DNA from: Flavobacterium erciyesense
GTDB lineage: Bacteria > Bacteroidota > Bacteroidia > Flavobacteriales > Flavobacteriaceae
Direction: 5' to 3'
DNA: 64,000 bases
NCBI RefSeq assembly: GCF_018069925.1
Contig: NZ_JAGPXB010000007.1
Location: forward strand, 62,001-126,000
The first letter of the stretch is position 1; each line of letters begins with the position of its first letter. A model generated the notes under the pieces. It saw only the letters and a program-made list of their open reading frames with translations, was not told the origin of the DNA and did not search any database. Below are positions 16,843-26,436 of the stretch, one piece after another. A program made the position numbers and the translations under genes.

Positions 16843-17439
16843 CTAGGACTGTTTTTGTTTAATCTCTAAAATTTTAAGAATTTTAGCAATTTGTACTTTA
16901 GCTAAATCTAAATCGTCATTTTCAATAACAAAATCACTTAAAGGAATTCGTTGATCATCAGCCCATTGCGCATTAATTCTTTGTAAAACAAGCTCTCTTG
17001 TAGTTTGGTCTCGTTCTACAACCCTTGCAATTCGGGCCTCAAGGGATGCAATTACAGTTATAACGCAATCACATTCTTTATATTTTCCACTTTCAAATAA
17101 AATAGCAGCTTCATAAAGTACGTAAGGAAAATGTTTTTGCTTTAGCAACCAATTGTCAAAATGTTTTTTAACTGCTGGATGAACAATTCTATTCAATTTT
17201 TGCAATTGTTGAGATTCATTAAAGACAATAGCTGCTAATTTTTGTCTGTTAATTACACCGTTTTCAATTATACTAGTACCAAATACATCTACGATAGCGG
17301 CTATAATGCTAGGATCTTGCATTACTTCCCTACCCGCGTCATCGGCTAAATAAATAGGAATACCTGCCTCTTTGAAATAAGTAGCAATAGTAGATTTTCC
17401 ACTACCAATACCTCCAGTTAACCCGATAATTTTTGTCAT
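16843..17439 (-). CDS. coaE: Dephospho-CoA kinase
   Basis: 198 aa. Last step of coenzyme A synthesis: phosphorylation of the 3'-OH of dephospho-CoA. The P-loop GLTGGIGSGKST (6-17), DDAGREVM block, HPAVKKH and the lid RVVERDQTT are present. It starts one base after the glycosyltransferase stop, so the two are translated from one mRNA. coaBC for earlier CoA steps lies ~6 kb away in the same orientation. Confidence 0.96.
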   Translation of the reverse strand: MTKIIGLTGGIGSGKSTIATYFKEAGIPIYLADDAGREVMQDPSIIAAIVDVFGTSIIENGVINRQKLAAIVFNESQQLQKLNRIVHPAVKKHFDNWLLKQKHFPYVLYEAAILFESGKYKECDCVITVIASLEARIARVVERDQTTRELVLQRINAQWADDQRIPLSDFVIENDDLDLAKVQIAKILKILEIKQKQS

Positions 17440-17440
17440 A

Positions 17441-18439
17441 TTATTTTTTAAAAAATAACTCTGGAAATGCTAGTTGGGGTTTTTGTTTTAAAACAATCAC
17501 TTTAATGTAAGAGTTTAAAAAACCAATACCGTAACCATAAAATTGTTTCCAAACAGCAACTAGCGACAAATAGCCAATTTTAAAGCTTTTAGTTTGATAA
17601 GTTGCCGTTACAAAAAGTATAGCAAAGTATAGGAAATACAACTGTAATAAATAATCAAAATTGCAAAACACTGCTACAAGAGCTACCAATAAACCAACGA
17701 TAAATACACTTGGAAAGAAAAAAGTTAATTTGTTATGCTCAGGATACCAACTGTTCAAAATAGGCCTTGCTTTACCAAACTTGTTTACTTGAATAGAGAA
17801 TTTATCCCAATCAATTCGGCGTTTATGATACACATAAGCTTCTGGAAACAATTTGGTTTCAAATCCTAAATTCCACAAGCGAATGGATAAATCTGGATCT
17901 TCGCCTGGATGAATGTTGCCAAAGCCTTTTGAAGCTTGAAAGGCTTTCCGCGACAATCCCATATTGAAACTACGAGGCTGGAATTTATCTATTTTTTCTG
18001 ATCCACCACGGATTCCGCCGGTTGTCAAAAAGGATGTCATGGCAAAATTGATTGCTTTTTGAATATCTGAAAAACTATCTAAAGCACGATCTGGACCACC
18101 AAAACAATCCACGTAATTTTTTTCTAATGCACTTGCCACATTATTCAGATAATTAGCTGGAATGATACAATCCGAATCAAAGATGATAAAATAATCACCA
18201 CGTGCTTTATCCATACCGTAATTTCGAGAATCACCTGGCCCTGAATTTTCTTTGTAATAATAACAAATATCCAATCGATCACCATATTTGCTAGCCACAT
18301 CTTGACACCTAATGGTCGATCCATCCTCAATCAAAACAATTTCAAATAACTCTGTATAGGTAGTTTTGGATAGGCTCTCTAGTAATTCATCAACTTCGTC
18401 TGGCCTATTGTATACTGGAATAATTAAGGAAAATAACAT
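17441..18439 (-). CDS. GT2-family glycosyltransferase, membrane-anchored
   Basis: 332 aa. The N-terminal GT-A domain starts SLIIPVYNRPDEV. It has the metal-binding DSD (88-90), the NSGPGDSRNYG block, and a GEDPDLSIRLWNLGF acceptor block. Two or three membrane helices follow between ~240 and 295, anchoring it to the inner membrane. It probably builds an envelope polysaccharide or glycolipid; donor and acceptor are unknown. Own promoter predicted upstream; coaE follows without a gap. Confidence 0.9.
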   Translation of the reverse strand: MLFSLIIPVYNRPDEVDELLESLSKTTYTELFEIVLIEDGSTIRCQDVASKYGDRLDICYYYKENSGPGDSRNYGMDKARGDYFIIFDSDCIIPANYLNNVASALEKNYVDCFGGPDRALDSFSDIQKAINFAMTSFLTTGGIRGGSEKIDKFQPRSFNMGLSRKAFQASKGFGNIHPGEDPDLSIRLWNLGFETKLFPEAYVYHKRRIDWDKFSIQVNKFGKARPILNSWYPEHNKLTFFFPSVFIVGLLVALVAVFCNFDYLLQLYFLYFAILFVTATYQTKSFKIGYLSLVAVWKQFYGYGIGFLNSYIKVIVLKQKPQLAFPELFFKK

Positions 18440-18488
18440 AATAGAAAATGGTGGTTTTACAACACTTTTTTAATTCAAAAAATTTTAA

Positions 18489-18521
18489 CAAAGATACTCT
18501 AATCCATAAAAAAACCATCAA
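18489..18521 (-). promoter_or_regulatory. Promoter of the GT2-coaE operon
   Basis: On the minus strand TTG (18519-18521) and TATCTTTG (18489-18496) are spaced by 22 bases. The -33 element lies inside the loop edge of the fabV terminator. Confidence 0.5.
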
Positions 18522-18541
18522 CTTTTCAGCGATGGTTTTTT
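18508..18541 (-). terminator. Terminator after fabV
   Basis: Stem of 11 bp (18509-18519 and 18531-18541) with an 11-base loop and a run of T on the minus strand, 21 bp after the fabV stop. Confidence 0.85.
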
Positions 18542-18562
18542 ATATAATTTTATGATTTCGGA

Positions 18563-19753
18563 TTAAGCAATGCTTTCAATTCCCATCATTTCATTCGCTT
18601 CCGCTTTGTAATCAACACCAGCTACGTCAAATCCGAATAAGTTATAAAAGTCTTTTCTATATCCTTCAAGATCACCAATTTCAGCAACATTTTCAGTTAC
18701 AGCTTGATCCCAAAGTAATGCTACCTTTTCCTGAACATCTGCACGCATCTCTAAATCATCGATTCTGATTCTGCCTTTTTCATCAACAGGAACTTCACCG
18801 TTAGTATACAAACGCTCTTGATACAAACGTTGAATTTGCTCAATACAACCCTCATGAATTCCTTCTTGTTTCATGATTTTGTATAATAATGAAATATACA
18901 AAGGAATAACTGGAATAGCAGAACTCGCTTGAGTTACCAATGCCTTATTTACTGATACGAAAGCTTTTCCATTCAAATCAGCTAAGCTATTTGTAATTTC
19001 AAAAGCTGTAGCTTCTAGGTGATCTTTAGCGCGACCAATGGTTCCTTTTCTATAAACAGCCTCTGTCAACGCAGGCCCAATGTATGAATACGCAACAGTT
19101 GTTGCTCCTGGAGCAAGCAAATTAGCTTCTTTCAAAGCGTCAATCCACATAGCCCAATCTTCACCACCCATTACGGCTACAGTATTTTGGATATCTTCAT
19201 CATTGCATGGAGCAATTGAAATTTCAGAAACTTTACCAGAGTGAAAATCAACTGTTTTATTGGCAAAAGTATCACCAATTGGCTTTAATACCGAACGGTG
19301 CAAAACACCTGTTACAGGGTGTAAACGCACAGGACTTGCTAAACTGTATACAATTAAATCAATTTGACCTAAATCTGCTTTGATTAAATCAATAGTTTGT
19401 TGTTTGATTTCTTTTGAAAATGCATCTCCGTTTATACTTTTGGCGTATAAACCTGCTTTGTGTGCTTCTGCCTCAAAAGCTGCAGAATTGTACCATCCTG
19501 GCGAAGCTGTTTTTCCTTCTGCTGGTGCTTTTTCAAAAAACACACCAATAGTAGCGGCATCAGATCCAAAAGCACTAGTAATTCTTGAGGCTAAACCAAA
19601 TCCAGTAGAAGCTCCAATTACCAATACTTTTTTAGCACCATCAATACTGCCTTTTGATTTAATATATTCAATTTGATTTTTTACATTTTGCTCGCATCCC
19701 GCTGGGTGAGATGTTGTGCAAATAAATCCTCTCATTCTTGGTTCAATAATCAT
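18563..19753 (-). CDS. fabV: Enoyl-ACP/trans-2-enoyl-CoA reductase FabV
   Basis: 396 aa, the exact FabV length when started at ATG 19753 (MIIEPRMRGFICTTSHPAGC). An upstream start at 19831 adds 26 basic residues that do not belong to the family. The cofactor loop is VIGASTGFG (45-53) and the catalytic Tyr-x8-Lys is Tyr234/Lys243. The enzyme reduces the enoyl intermediate in fatty acid elongation with NADH. FabV enzymes are known to tolerate triclosan better than FabI. Separate transcription is suggested by its own promoter and terminator. Confidence 0.96.
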   Translation of the reverse strand: MIIEPRMRGFICTTSHPAGCEQNVKNQIEYIKSKGSIDGAKKVLVIGASTGFGLASRITSAFGSDAATIGVFFEKAPAEGKTASPGWYNSAAFEAEAHKAGLYAKSINGDAFSKEIKQQTIDLIKADLGQIDLIVYSLASPVRLHPVTGVLHRSVLKPIGDTFANKTVDFHSGKVSEISIAPCNDEDIQNTVAVMGGEDWAMWIDALKEANLLAPGATTVAYSYIGPALTEAVYRKGTIGRAKDHLEATAFEITNSLADLNGKAFVSVNKALVTQASSAIPVIPLYISLLYKIMKQEGIHEGCIEQIQRLYQERLYTNGEVPVDEKGRIRIDDLEMRADVQEKVALLWDQAVTENVAEIGDLEGYRKDFYNLFGFDVAGVDYKAEANEMMGIESIA

Positions 19754-19828
19754 ATTCTTGCTTATTCGTTTATGTACAGTTTTAGTTTTTTTGTGTGAAT
19801 GCTTTGCAAATGATTGCCAAAACGCTGA

Positions 19829-19858
19829 CAAATATAATTTAAAAAATTAGTTCAACAA
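19829..19858 (-). promoter_or_regulatory. Promoter of fabV
   Basis: Minus-strand TTG (19856-19858) and TATATTTG (19829-19836) spaced by 19 bases. The -33 element overlaps the last codons of recN. The leader is ~75 bases. Confidence 0.6.
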
Positions 19859-21499
19859 GGCTTTTGCATGATTTAAGGCCGAGTCAGAGACTACAGTTCC
19901 AGACAACATTTGAGCGATTTCTACTACTCTATCTTCAGCAGACAGCAATCTCAATTCCGATTGCGTATCTTCTCCAACAGTTGATTTTAGAACTTTGAAA
20001 TGCGCATTTCCTTTGGCAGCAATTTGCGGTAAATGCGTAATTGCAAATATTTGCATCTGTTGACTCATTTGCTTCATGATTTCGCCCATCCTAATAGCGA
20101 TTTCTCCTGAAACTCCAGTATCAATTTCATCAAAAATTAAAGTAGGTAGTTTTGAATACTGTGCCAAAATAGCTTTTACGGCCAACATAATTCGCGACAT
20201 TTCACCACCAGAAGCTACCTTTTTCAAAATCCCGAAATCAGTTCCTTTGTTTGCCGAAAACAAAAATTGAAGTTCATCTTTACCATTCGTATGATATATT
20301 TTTGAAGGCAATACTTGAATATCAAAGCGAACGTTAGGCATACCCAAAGATGCTAAAATAGTAACCAATTGCTCTGTCAAGACCGGAATAGCAACGTGTC
20401 TATTCTTACGAATTAGCTCTGCCATAGCATCTAATTGCTCTGTATAAGAAGACAACGAAGCAGTTAAAGATGCAATATCCTCTTCCATTGTTCCTAACTC
20501 TAAAACAGCATTCTCTAATCCAGTTTGAATAGCCAATAACTCTTCAACGGTTGCTACTTGATGCTTTTTCTGCAAAGAGAAAATCAATTGCAATTTTTGA
20601 CTTAGTAAATTGAGTTGTTCTGGATCATCGATCAACTTCTCCGCATTGCGATTCATTTCAGCAGAAATATCATCAAACTCAATAGCTAAACTTGTAATGC
20701 GATCTAACAAAAGCGCATAGTCATTAGAAAAAGGAGCTATTTTTTGTAAAGCAGCTTTAATTTCATTCAAATTATGGAAAACTCCAATTTGCTCCTCGTT
20801 CGAAATTGCTAAAGCCTTTTGAAGGGATTCTTTGATGATTTCAACATTATTTAATTTTTCAAATTCTGTCTCTAAAACTTCTTGCTCACCAGCTTTTAGT
20901 TTGGCAGCCTGCAATTCTTGCAATAAAAAGGTATTGTAATCTTGTTCTTTTTTAGATTCAGCTTGTTTTTTAAGTAGCGCATTCAATTTAGATTGATCTG
21001 CTTTGAATTTTTTTAATAACGACTGATATTCTGATATCGTTACATTATTTGAAGCAATTGCATCAATAATTGCAAACTGTACTCCTTCATCAGATAATTC
21101 TTGAGTTTGTTGCTGTGAGTGAATGTCCAAAAGAAAAACACTCAAATCCTGCAACTCTTGTAAATTCGCTGGACTGTCATTAATAAATGCTCTCGATTTT
21201 CCCGAAGGCAAAATCTCACGTCTAATAATAGTTTCATCCTCGTAATCCAGATCGTTTGATTCAAAAAACGGACGAAGATTGTATTTGCTAATTTCAAACT
21301 GTGCTTCAATTACACATTTTTCTTCTTTATTTTTTAGAGAACTTAGGTCGGCTCTTTTGCCCAAAACTAATCCTAAAGCACCTAAAATAATAGATTTTCC
21401 TGCACCAGTTTCACCTGTAATAATAGAAAATCCAGAAGAAAAATCAATACTCAGCTTTTCTATTAAAGCGTAATTTTTTATCGAAAGTGACGTAATCAT
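19847..21499 (-). CDS. recN: DNA repair protein RecN
   Basis: 550 aa, an SMC-like ATPase of double-strand break repair. The Walker A GETGAGKSII (29-38) sits in the usual N-terminal place, with RADLSSLKNKEEKCVIEAQF next to it. A long coiled coil (~155-370) follows. The signature SGGEMSRIMLAVKAIL and Walker B LIFDEIDTGVSG lie toward the C-terminus. It is the last gene of the bamD-rpoZ-coaBC-DUF4835-recN run, 55 bp after DUF4835. Confidence 0.96.
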   Translation of the reverse strand: MITSLSIKNYALIEKLSIDFSSGFSIITGETGAGKSIILGALGLVLGKRADLSSLKNKEEKCVIEAQFEISKYNLRPFFESNDLDYEDETIIRREILPSGKSRAFINDSPANLQELQDLSVFLLDIHSQQQTQELSDEGVQFAIIDAIASNNVTISEYQSLLKKFKADQSKLNALLKKQAESKKEQDYNTFLLQELQAAKLKAGEQEVLETEFEKLNNVEIIKESLQKALAISNEEQIGVFHNLNEIKAALQKIAPFSNDYALLLDRITSLAIEFDDISAEMNRNAEKLIDDPEQLNLLSQKLQLIFSLQKKHQVATVEELLAIQTGLENAVLELGTMEEDIASLTASLSSYTEQLDAMAELIRKNRHVAIPVLTEQLVTILASLGMPNVRFDIQVLPSKIYHTNGKDELQFLFSANKGTDFGILKKVASGGEMSRIMLAVKAILAQYSKLPTLIFDEIDTGVSGEIAIRMGEIMKQMSQQMQIFAITHLPQIAAKGNAHFKVLKSTVGEDTQSELRLLSAEDRVVEIAQMLSGTVVSDSALNHAKALLN

Positions 21500-21554
21500 T
21501 AGTTTGATTTATTAATAGATAATTGGCAGTAAAAAGAGGATTTTTTTTATGAAA

Positions 21555-22439
21555 TTAAAAAGTCATCATAGCCCACTTACTAGAGTTTAAAGGCGAAATT
21601 TTATTCAACCCATCAACCAAATCTGCGGTAGGTACAGATGGTCCTCCTGAAAAAATAGAAACTATTTCATCAGACTTAGCATCAAAAAAAACTCTTGACA
21701 AAAAAGCATTTGGCCTTGATGAATTTAATTTGGAAAGGTTGATCAGCGCTGTTTTTACGTTATTTTTCGCACTCTTACTATCCTGACTCATAACATCGAG
21801 TGCGGTGTGGTAATCAAACATTGCTTGCCTTATTGGCTGGAATGGTGGCGACAATAAATCATTAATTAGAAAGAAGCGGGTTTGATTTCCATCTGCTTGA
21901 CTCCAACCTTTAGCACCACCTTGTTGTGCGACCGTTGCAATGTTTTGGGCGATTTCTAAACTACTTGAACCTGAATTGGCTACAAAAGTGTCAGCATCTA
22001 AACCCAAAATCATATAGCTGTAAAAAGCTAAAACAGAAACTAAATTAGAATCGTACGAAGCCGGGTTAAAAAACAGGTTTTCAAACTCAACGTATCTAAA
22101 ACTAAAATCTTTATCGTTATAATTTAAAACTGGCGAAGCGTAAGTAGAATTATAAATTGGTCTAGAGGATTGCACCTGAATAGTAGCCGAAAATTGATCT
22201 GAACTATTAGAATTGATAGTAATATACATCGAGCAGTTAATCTTTTCAGACTGTTTTAAAACTTGGCCTGTCCAATCAGTTTTGTTAACAAACTCTGTTA
22301 TCGATGTTTGTAAAGTTTTAAAAACCTGCTGATTAGTTGCACTTAACCGCTGTGAATCAACAGTAACTGTGCAGTTAAGCTGTTGTGCTTGTCCGTATCC
22401 ACAAATAAAAAGGAGCAAAAAAGTAACTAATTTATTCAT
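21555..22439 (-). CDS. DUF4835 family exported protein
   Basis: 294 aa with a signal peptide (MNKLVTFLLLFICGYGQAQ). Two cysteines remain in the mature part (Cys near 22 and 69). The core has FENLFFNPASYDSNLVSVLAFYSYMILGLDADTF-type helical segments, cited here only by position (~115-150). The family is confined to Bacteroidota and has no known function. Its place between coaBC and recN and downstream of bamD is a recurrent arrangement as far as I recall. Periplasmic or outer-membrane-associated location is inferred from the signal peptide. Confidence 0.85.
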   Translation of the reverse strand: MNKLVTFLLLFICGYGQAQQLNCTVTVDSQRLSATNQQVFKTLQTSITEFVNKTDWTGQVLKQSEKINCSMYITINSNSSDQFSATIQVQSSRPIYNSTYASPVLNYNDKDFSFRYVEFENLFFNPASYDSNLVSVLAFYSYMILGLDADTFVANSGSSSLEIAQNIATVAQQGGAKGWSQADGNQTRFFLINDLLSPPFQPIRQAMFDYHTALDVMSQDSKSAKNNVKTALINLSKLNSSRPNAFLSRVFFDAKSDEIVSIFSGGPSVPTADLVDGLNKISPLNSSKWAMMTF

Positions 22440-22502
22440 CTTTAACTTTCTGTATTTGTTTGACTCGGTTTTTTAAACAGCAGTTTTTTAGCTCTGTTTT
22501 AA

Positions 22503-23714
22503 CTACAAATTAAAATGTTTCAAAACTTTTGCGACAATGTCAGCGGCAACTGCTTCTTTGGATTTCAAAGGCATTGGCTCAATCGAAAAATTCTTATCGA
22601 TGAAAGTAATTTTGTTGGTAGGTGTACCAAATCCTGCACCGTCATCTTGCAACGAATTTAAAACAATCAAATCTAAGTTTTTTTTCTGAATTTTCAATTT
22701 GGCATTCTCAATTTCATTTTCTGTTTCTAAAGCAAAACCTATCAAAAACTGTTGTTTTTTCTGAGCTCCAAAAGAAGATAAAATATCTTTTGTTTTTTCC
22801 AGTTCAATTGTAAAATCATCTGATGCTTTTTTAATTTTCTGATCAGCTTTATACTTAGGCTTGTAATCGGCCACAGCAGCGGCAGCAATTGCAACATCTA
22901 CATCCTTATAAAACTCGTGACATGCTTGGTACATTTGTTCTGCAGCCACAACAGGTACAACTTGAATTAAGGAATGATTTATTTTTAAATGTGTAGGACC
23001 TGTAACTAAGGTCACCGAAGCACCTAAATCAGCAGCTACTTGTGCAATATCAAAACCCATTTTTCCAGACGAATGATTACCTATAAAACGTACAGGATCT
23101 ATAGCTTCATATGTTGGGCCAGCAGTAATTAGAATTTTTTTCCCTTTCAAAGGCAATTTACTCTCTAAATCAGCCTCTATAAAAGCAATTATGTTCTCCG
23201 GCTCAGCCATTCTACCTTCGCCCGATAAACCACTTGCTAACTCTCCTGTTTCAGCAGGTATCATTACATTACCGAAACTACTTAAAGCCTGAAAACTAGC
23301 AACAGTCGATGGATGCTTGTACATATCTAGATCCATTGCTGGAGCAAAATAAACTGGACATTTAGCTGATAAATAGGCCGCAATAAGTAGATTATCACAA
23401 GTGCCGTGAGTCATTTTCGATAAGGTGTTGGCTGTTGCAGGAGCAATAACTATAAAATCAGCCCAAAGTGCTAATTCTACGTGATTGTTCCATTTTTCAT
23501 TCTCGTCGTCTTGATTGTAAAAACTAGAGTGAACCGGATTTTTGGAGAGCGTAGATAAAGTAAGCGGCGTTACAAAATCCTTAGAAGCAGGTGTCATGAT
23601 CACTTGGACATGTGCACCTGCTTTTATGAAAAGTCGAACTAATGACGCTGTTTTATAGGCTGCAATTCCACCAGAAATTCCTAGTAGAATTTTCTTCCCG
23701 TTTAAAACTGACAT
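22503..23714 (-). CDS. coaBC: Phosphopantothenoylcysteine decarboxylase / phosphopantothenate-cysteine ligase
   Basis: 403 aa bifunctional enzyme for two middle steps of coenzyme A synthesis. The CoaC half (1-185) is a flavoprotein: GISGGIAAYKTASLVR, the catalytic His in NNHVELA, APATANT and the PAMDLDMY cap. The CoaB half (190-403) has the nucleotide block ITAGPTYEAIDPVRFIGN, AAVADYKP and the KIKK site. It begins 9 bp after rpoZ. Confidence 0.96.
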   Translation of the reverse strand: MSVLNGKKILLGISGGIAAYKTASLVRLFIKAGAHVQVIMTPASKDFVTPLTLSTLSKNPVHSSFYNQDDENEKWNNHVELALWADFIVIAPATANTLSKMTHGTCDNLLIAAYLSAKCPVYFAPAMDLDMYKHPSTVASFQALSSFGNVMIPAETGELASGLSGEGRMAEPENIIAFIEADLESKLPLKGKKILITAGPTYEAIDPVRFIGNHSSGKMGFDIAQVAADLGASVTLVTGPTHLKINHSLIQVVPVVAAEQMYQACHEFYKDVDVAIAAAAVADYKPKYKADQKIKKASDDFTIELEKTKDILSSFGAQKKQQFLIGFALETENEIENAKLKIQKKNLDLIVLNSLQDDGAGFGTPTNKITFIDKNFSIEPMPLKSKEAVAADIVAKVLKHFNL

Positions 23715-23723
23715 AGTACTTTA

Positions 23724-24041
23724 TTATTTGTTTGAATCTCTGTGGTAGATTTTACCGTCTAACCATTCTTGAACAGCTAAAGCGTGTGGCTTAGGCAATT
23801 TCTCGTAAAATTTAGACACCTCGATTTGTTCTTTATTTTCAAAAACTTCTTCAAGACTATCATTGTATGTAGCAAACTCTTCTAACTTCTCAGTCAATTC
23901 TTTTTTGATTTCAGAGTTAATTTGATTTGCTCTTTTAGCCATAATGGTTATCGCTTCATACACATTACCAGTAGGTTCTTCAATAACTGTTTTATTGTAA
24001 GTTATTGTATTTACTGGAGCATTCGTCTTTTTTAAATCCAT
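23724..24041 (-). CDS. rpoZ: RNA polymerase omega subunit, Bacteroidota type
   Basis: 105 aa. The core NVYEAITIMAKRANQINSEIKKELTEKL is the omega helix that clamps the C-terminus of beta-prime. It carries the Bacteroidota-specific N- and C-terminal extensions (ending PKPHALAVQEWLDGKIYHR). Position between bamD (8-bp gap) and coaBC (9-bp gap) supports the call, since rpoZ is often next to CoA genes. Confidence 0.88.
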   Translation of the reverse strand: MDLKKTNAPVNTITYNKTVIEEPTGNVYEAITIMAKRANQINSEIKKELTEKLEEFATYNDSLEEVFENKEQIEVSKFYEKLPKPHALAVQEWLDGKIYHRDSNK

Positions 24042-24049
24042 GACTTTAT

Positions 24050-24844
24050 TTATTTAGTAAATTTTTGTAAATCTTTTTCTATTCGAGCTAACATTGCTGT
24101 TACTTCTTTTTTATATTTTGTTTCCGCATTAAACTTAATCAAACTTGACTGTGCTACTTTAGCTGCATTTAAACGCTCTTCCATCTTAGCTGGAATACTA
24201 TTTATCGCCAATTGGTATGCCGAATCAAATTTGTAAAACAAAGCATCCTCTTTAAAAGGCGTACCTGGGTAATCAGCTACGAAATTATCTAGAGCCACGA
24301 TAGCAGCTTTGTATTCTGAAATTGTATGATAACCTTTGGCATTTTCGAACACCTTTTTTTGAATTTTTCCACTCAAAGTCTGCACAATCGCATTTGCTTC
24401 TGCTAGATAAGTTGAATTCGGATAAGCATCAATAAAAGTTTGCAATTTATCAAGCGATTTGTTAGTTTCTGTTTGATCTAAACTATACACTGGAGACAAC
24501 ATTGAATAACTCTTGGCGCCAAGAAACGCAGCTTCCTCTAATTTTTCACTTTTTGGATAACCTGAAACAAAACTCTCAAACTGATATCCAGCCAAATAAT
24601 ATTGTTTGGTTTTAAAATAAGACTGAGAAAACATGTAAAACAACTTTTCTGCTTGAGGTTTTCCGCGATACGAAGGCGATATTTGTTCAAAAAGACGAAT
24701 AGCTTTATTGTATTTACCTGCATCATACATTTTAGTTGCTAAATCAAATTTAACAGCCATATCTTCTGATTTTAAGGCTTTTTGATACTCATTACAAGAA
24801 CACAACAGAACAACTACAATAAAAAGCGATATTATTTTTTTCAT
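24050..24844 (-). CDS. bamD: Outer membrane assembly lipoprotein BamD
   Basis: 264 aa. A lipoprotein signal peptide ends in LCSC (Cys17). TPR-like helical hairpins follow (MYDAGKYNKAIRLFEQI, YLAGYQFESFVSGYPKS, AFLGAKSYSMLSPVYSLDQ, FIDAYPNSTYLAEA, AIVALDNFVADYPGTPF), the BamD pattern. It is a component of the BAM complex that inserts beta-barrel proteins such as the porin and TonB receptor in this window. First gene of a five-gene operon with a clear promoter upstream. Confidence 0.93.
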   Translation of the reverse strand: MKKIISLFIVVVLLCSCNEYQKALKSEDMAVKFDLATKMYDAGKYNKAIRLFEQISPSYRGKPQAEKLFYMFSQSYFKTKQYYLAGYQFESFVSGYPKSEKLEEAAFLGAKSYSMLSPVYSLDQTETNKSLDKLQTFIDAYPNSTYLAEANAIVQTLSGKIQKKVFENAKGYHTISEYKAAIVALDNFVADYPGTPFKEDALFYKFDSAYQLAINSIPAKMEERLNAAKVAQSSLIKFNAETKYKKEVTAMLARIEKDLQKFTK

Positions 24845-24909
24845 TTTCTTACTTATTTCATGATTTGCAAGCTGAAACTACTTACAGAATCACGCCGAAG
24901 TTTCGTCGG

Positions 24910-24939
24910 CAAATTTAGTTATTAATTTAGCGACTGCAA
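24910..24939 (-). promoter_or_regulatory. Promoter of the bamD-rpoZ-coaBC-DUF4835-recN operon
   Basis: Minus-strand TTG (24937-24939) and TAAATTTG (24910-24917) spaced by 19 bases, ~65 bases before the bamD ATG. A small GC hairpin (24894-24910) sits at the expected start of transcription. Confidence 0.65.
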
Positions 24940-24972
24940 AATATATTTTTTATTTAAAAAAAAGTAGCTTTT

Positions 24973-25860
24973 TTAGCTAATTTTTGAAAGTTTACCCACA
25001 AAAGCTGCAATTCGAGTAGACAAATCATCATTAACGGTAACCAAAGGCAAACGTACCGTATTTTCGGTTAGTCCTAATACACTAAAAACTTCTTTAATAC
25101 CGGCTGGATTTCCTTGTTCAAAAATCATATCAATACTTTCTGCTAGGAGGTATTGTGTTTTAAAAGCCTCATCAACTTTGCGATTAAGCCCCAAACGAAT
25201 CATCTCTGAAAATTCTTTTGGAAATCCTTGACCTATAACTGAAATCACACCTGCTCCTCCTGCCAAAACCATTGGTAACGCAATCATATCATCCCCAGAA
25301 ATAACCAAGAAGCCTTTTGGTGCATCTTTGATTAATTGCATGGCTTGAACGATATCGCCTGCTGCTTCCTTAATTGCAACTACATTACTGAACTCATTTG
25401 CTAATCGAACAACAGTAGAAGGCAACATATTACTTGATGTTCTACCTGGTACGTTATATAAAATAACGGGAATTGGCGATGCTTGCGCAACAGCCTTAAA
25501 GTGCTGGTAAATTCCTTCCTGTGTTGGCTTATTGTAATACGGAGAAACCGACAAAATAGCTGCAAATGCTGATAAATCTCTCGTTTTTAACTCTTCTACT
25601 ACTTTTGCAGTATTGTTTCCACCCACTCCTAAAACCAAAGGCAACGTTCCTTTATTCGCTTCGATTACAGTTTTAATTACCAATTCCTTCTCCTCGTGAG
25701 ATAAGGTGGCATTTTCGGCAGTAGTACCTAAAACTACTAAATACTCAATTCCCCCATCGATTGAAAATTGAACAATTCTTTTCAAAGCTTCTATATCGAT
25801 TGAAAAATCTTTTTTAAATGGAGTGATTAAGGCAACTCCGGTCCCTATTAATGCCTGCAT
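24973..25860 (-). CDS. dapA: 4-hydroxy-tetrahydrodipicolinate synthase
   Basis: 295 aa TIM-barrel enzyme that condenses pyruvate and aspartate semialdehyde in lysine and diaminopimelate synthesis. Schiff-base Lys164 in VAIKEAAGD, Tyr135, Arg140, the TT pair at 46-47 and the [11 protein letters not shown] block are present. It begins 10 bp after DUF6913 and shares its transcript. Confidence 0.96.
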   Translation of the reverse strand: MQALIGTGVALITPFKKDFSIDIEALKRIVQFSIDGGIEYLVVLGTTAENATLSHEEKELVIKTVIEANKGTLPLVLGVGGNNTAKVVEELKTRDLSAFAAILSVSPYYNKPTQEGIYQHFKAVAQASPIPVILYNVPGRTSSNMLPSTVVRLANEFSNVVAIKEAAGDIVQAMQLIKDAPKGFLVISGDDMIALPMVLAGGAGVISVIGQGFPKEFSEMIRLGLNRKVDEAFKTQYLLAESIDMIFEQGNPAGIKEVFSVLGLTENTVRLPLVTVNDDLSTRIAAFVGKLSKIS

Positions 25861-25870
25861 GATAGTCTAT

Positions 25871-26389
25871 TTATATTTTGTTAAGTATTTTTAGGTATTT
25901 GAATAATTCATCTACAAAAACCGCAGGCTTTGTATCAGCGGATTGTATCAGCAAATGGTTCAATCGTTGGTCTACGGTATCAAACCCCACTTTAAATTCT
26001 GCTTTTGATTGTTGAGCTACTTTAATCAAAAAGGGATTAGGTTCGTTAAAAAAATTAATCAGTAAATCAAACTTTATATCACAAAAATCAGTTGTCAATT
26101 TGTCATTAACACCACCGCTCCAACCGAAATCGTTCGGGCTGAAATAAGTGACATTTTCGGCAAAACAATTTGTATTATCTGATTTAAAAACTAAAAACGA
26201 ACTTTTTTCGACTTTAATCCCGTGTGTCAAAACTCCCTTTAATAAATCATTGTGATACTCTTTCTTTTGATCATCTGCTAGTATTCCAACTGTTTTAATA
26301 CGGCTGTTTACCACGTTTGTTCTTAAATTACCCCATCCAGAATTTAATGTTTTTTTTACCAAAAAACGCTTTAAATAATTTAAAAACAT
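25871..26389 (-). CDS. DUF6913 family protein
   Basis: 172 aa without signal peptide or membrane segment. The layout (SRIKTVGILADDQKK, then FDLLINFFNEPNPFL and KVGFDTVDQRLNHLLI) matches the small DUF6913 family, which in this phylum lies immediately upstream of dapA. The alternating strands and helices suggest an alpha/beta domain. Function unknown; cotranscription with dapA is the only hint. Confidence 0.8.
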   Translation of the reverse strand: MFLNYLKRFLVKKTLNSGWGNLRTNVVNSRIKTVGILADDQKKEYHNDLLKGVLTHGIKVEKSSFLVFKSDNTNCFAENVTYFSPNDFGWSGGVNDKLTTDFCDIKFDLLINFFNEPNPFLIKVAQQSKAEFKVGFDTVDQRLNHLLIQSADTKPAVFVDELFKYLKILNKI

Positions 26390-26436
26390 AGTACTTTTAC
26401 CTGATTACAAATTTAATTAATAAAGTCGCATTTAAA

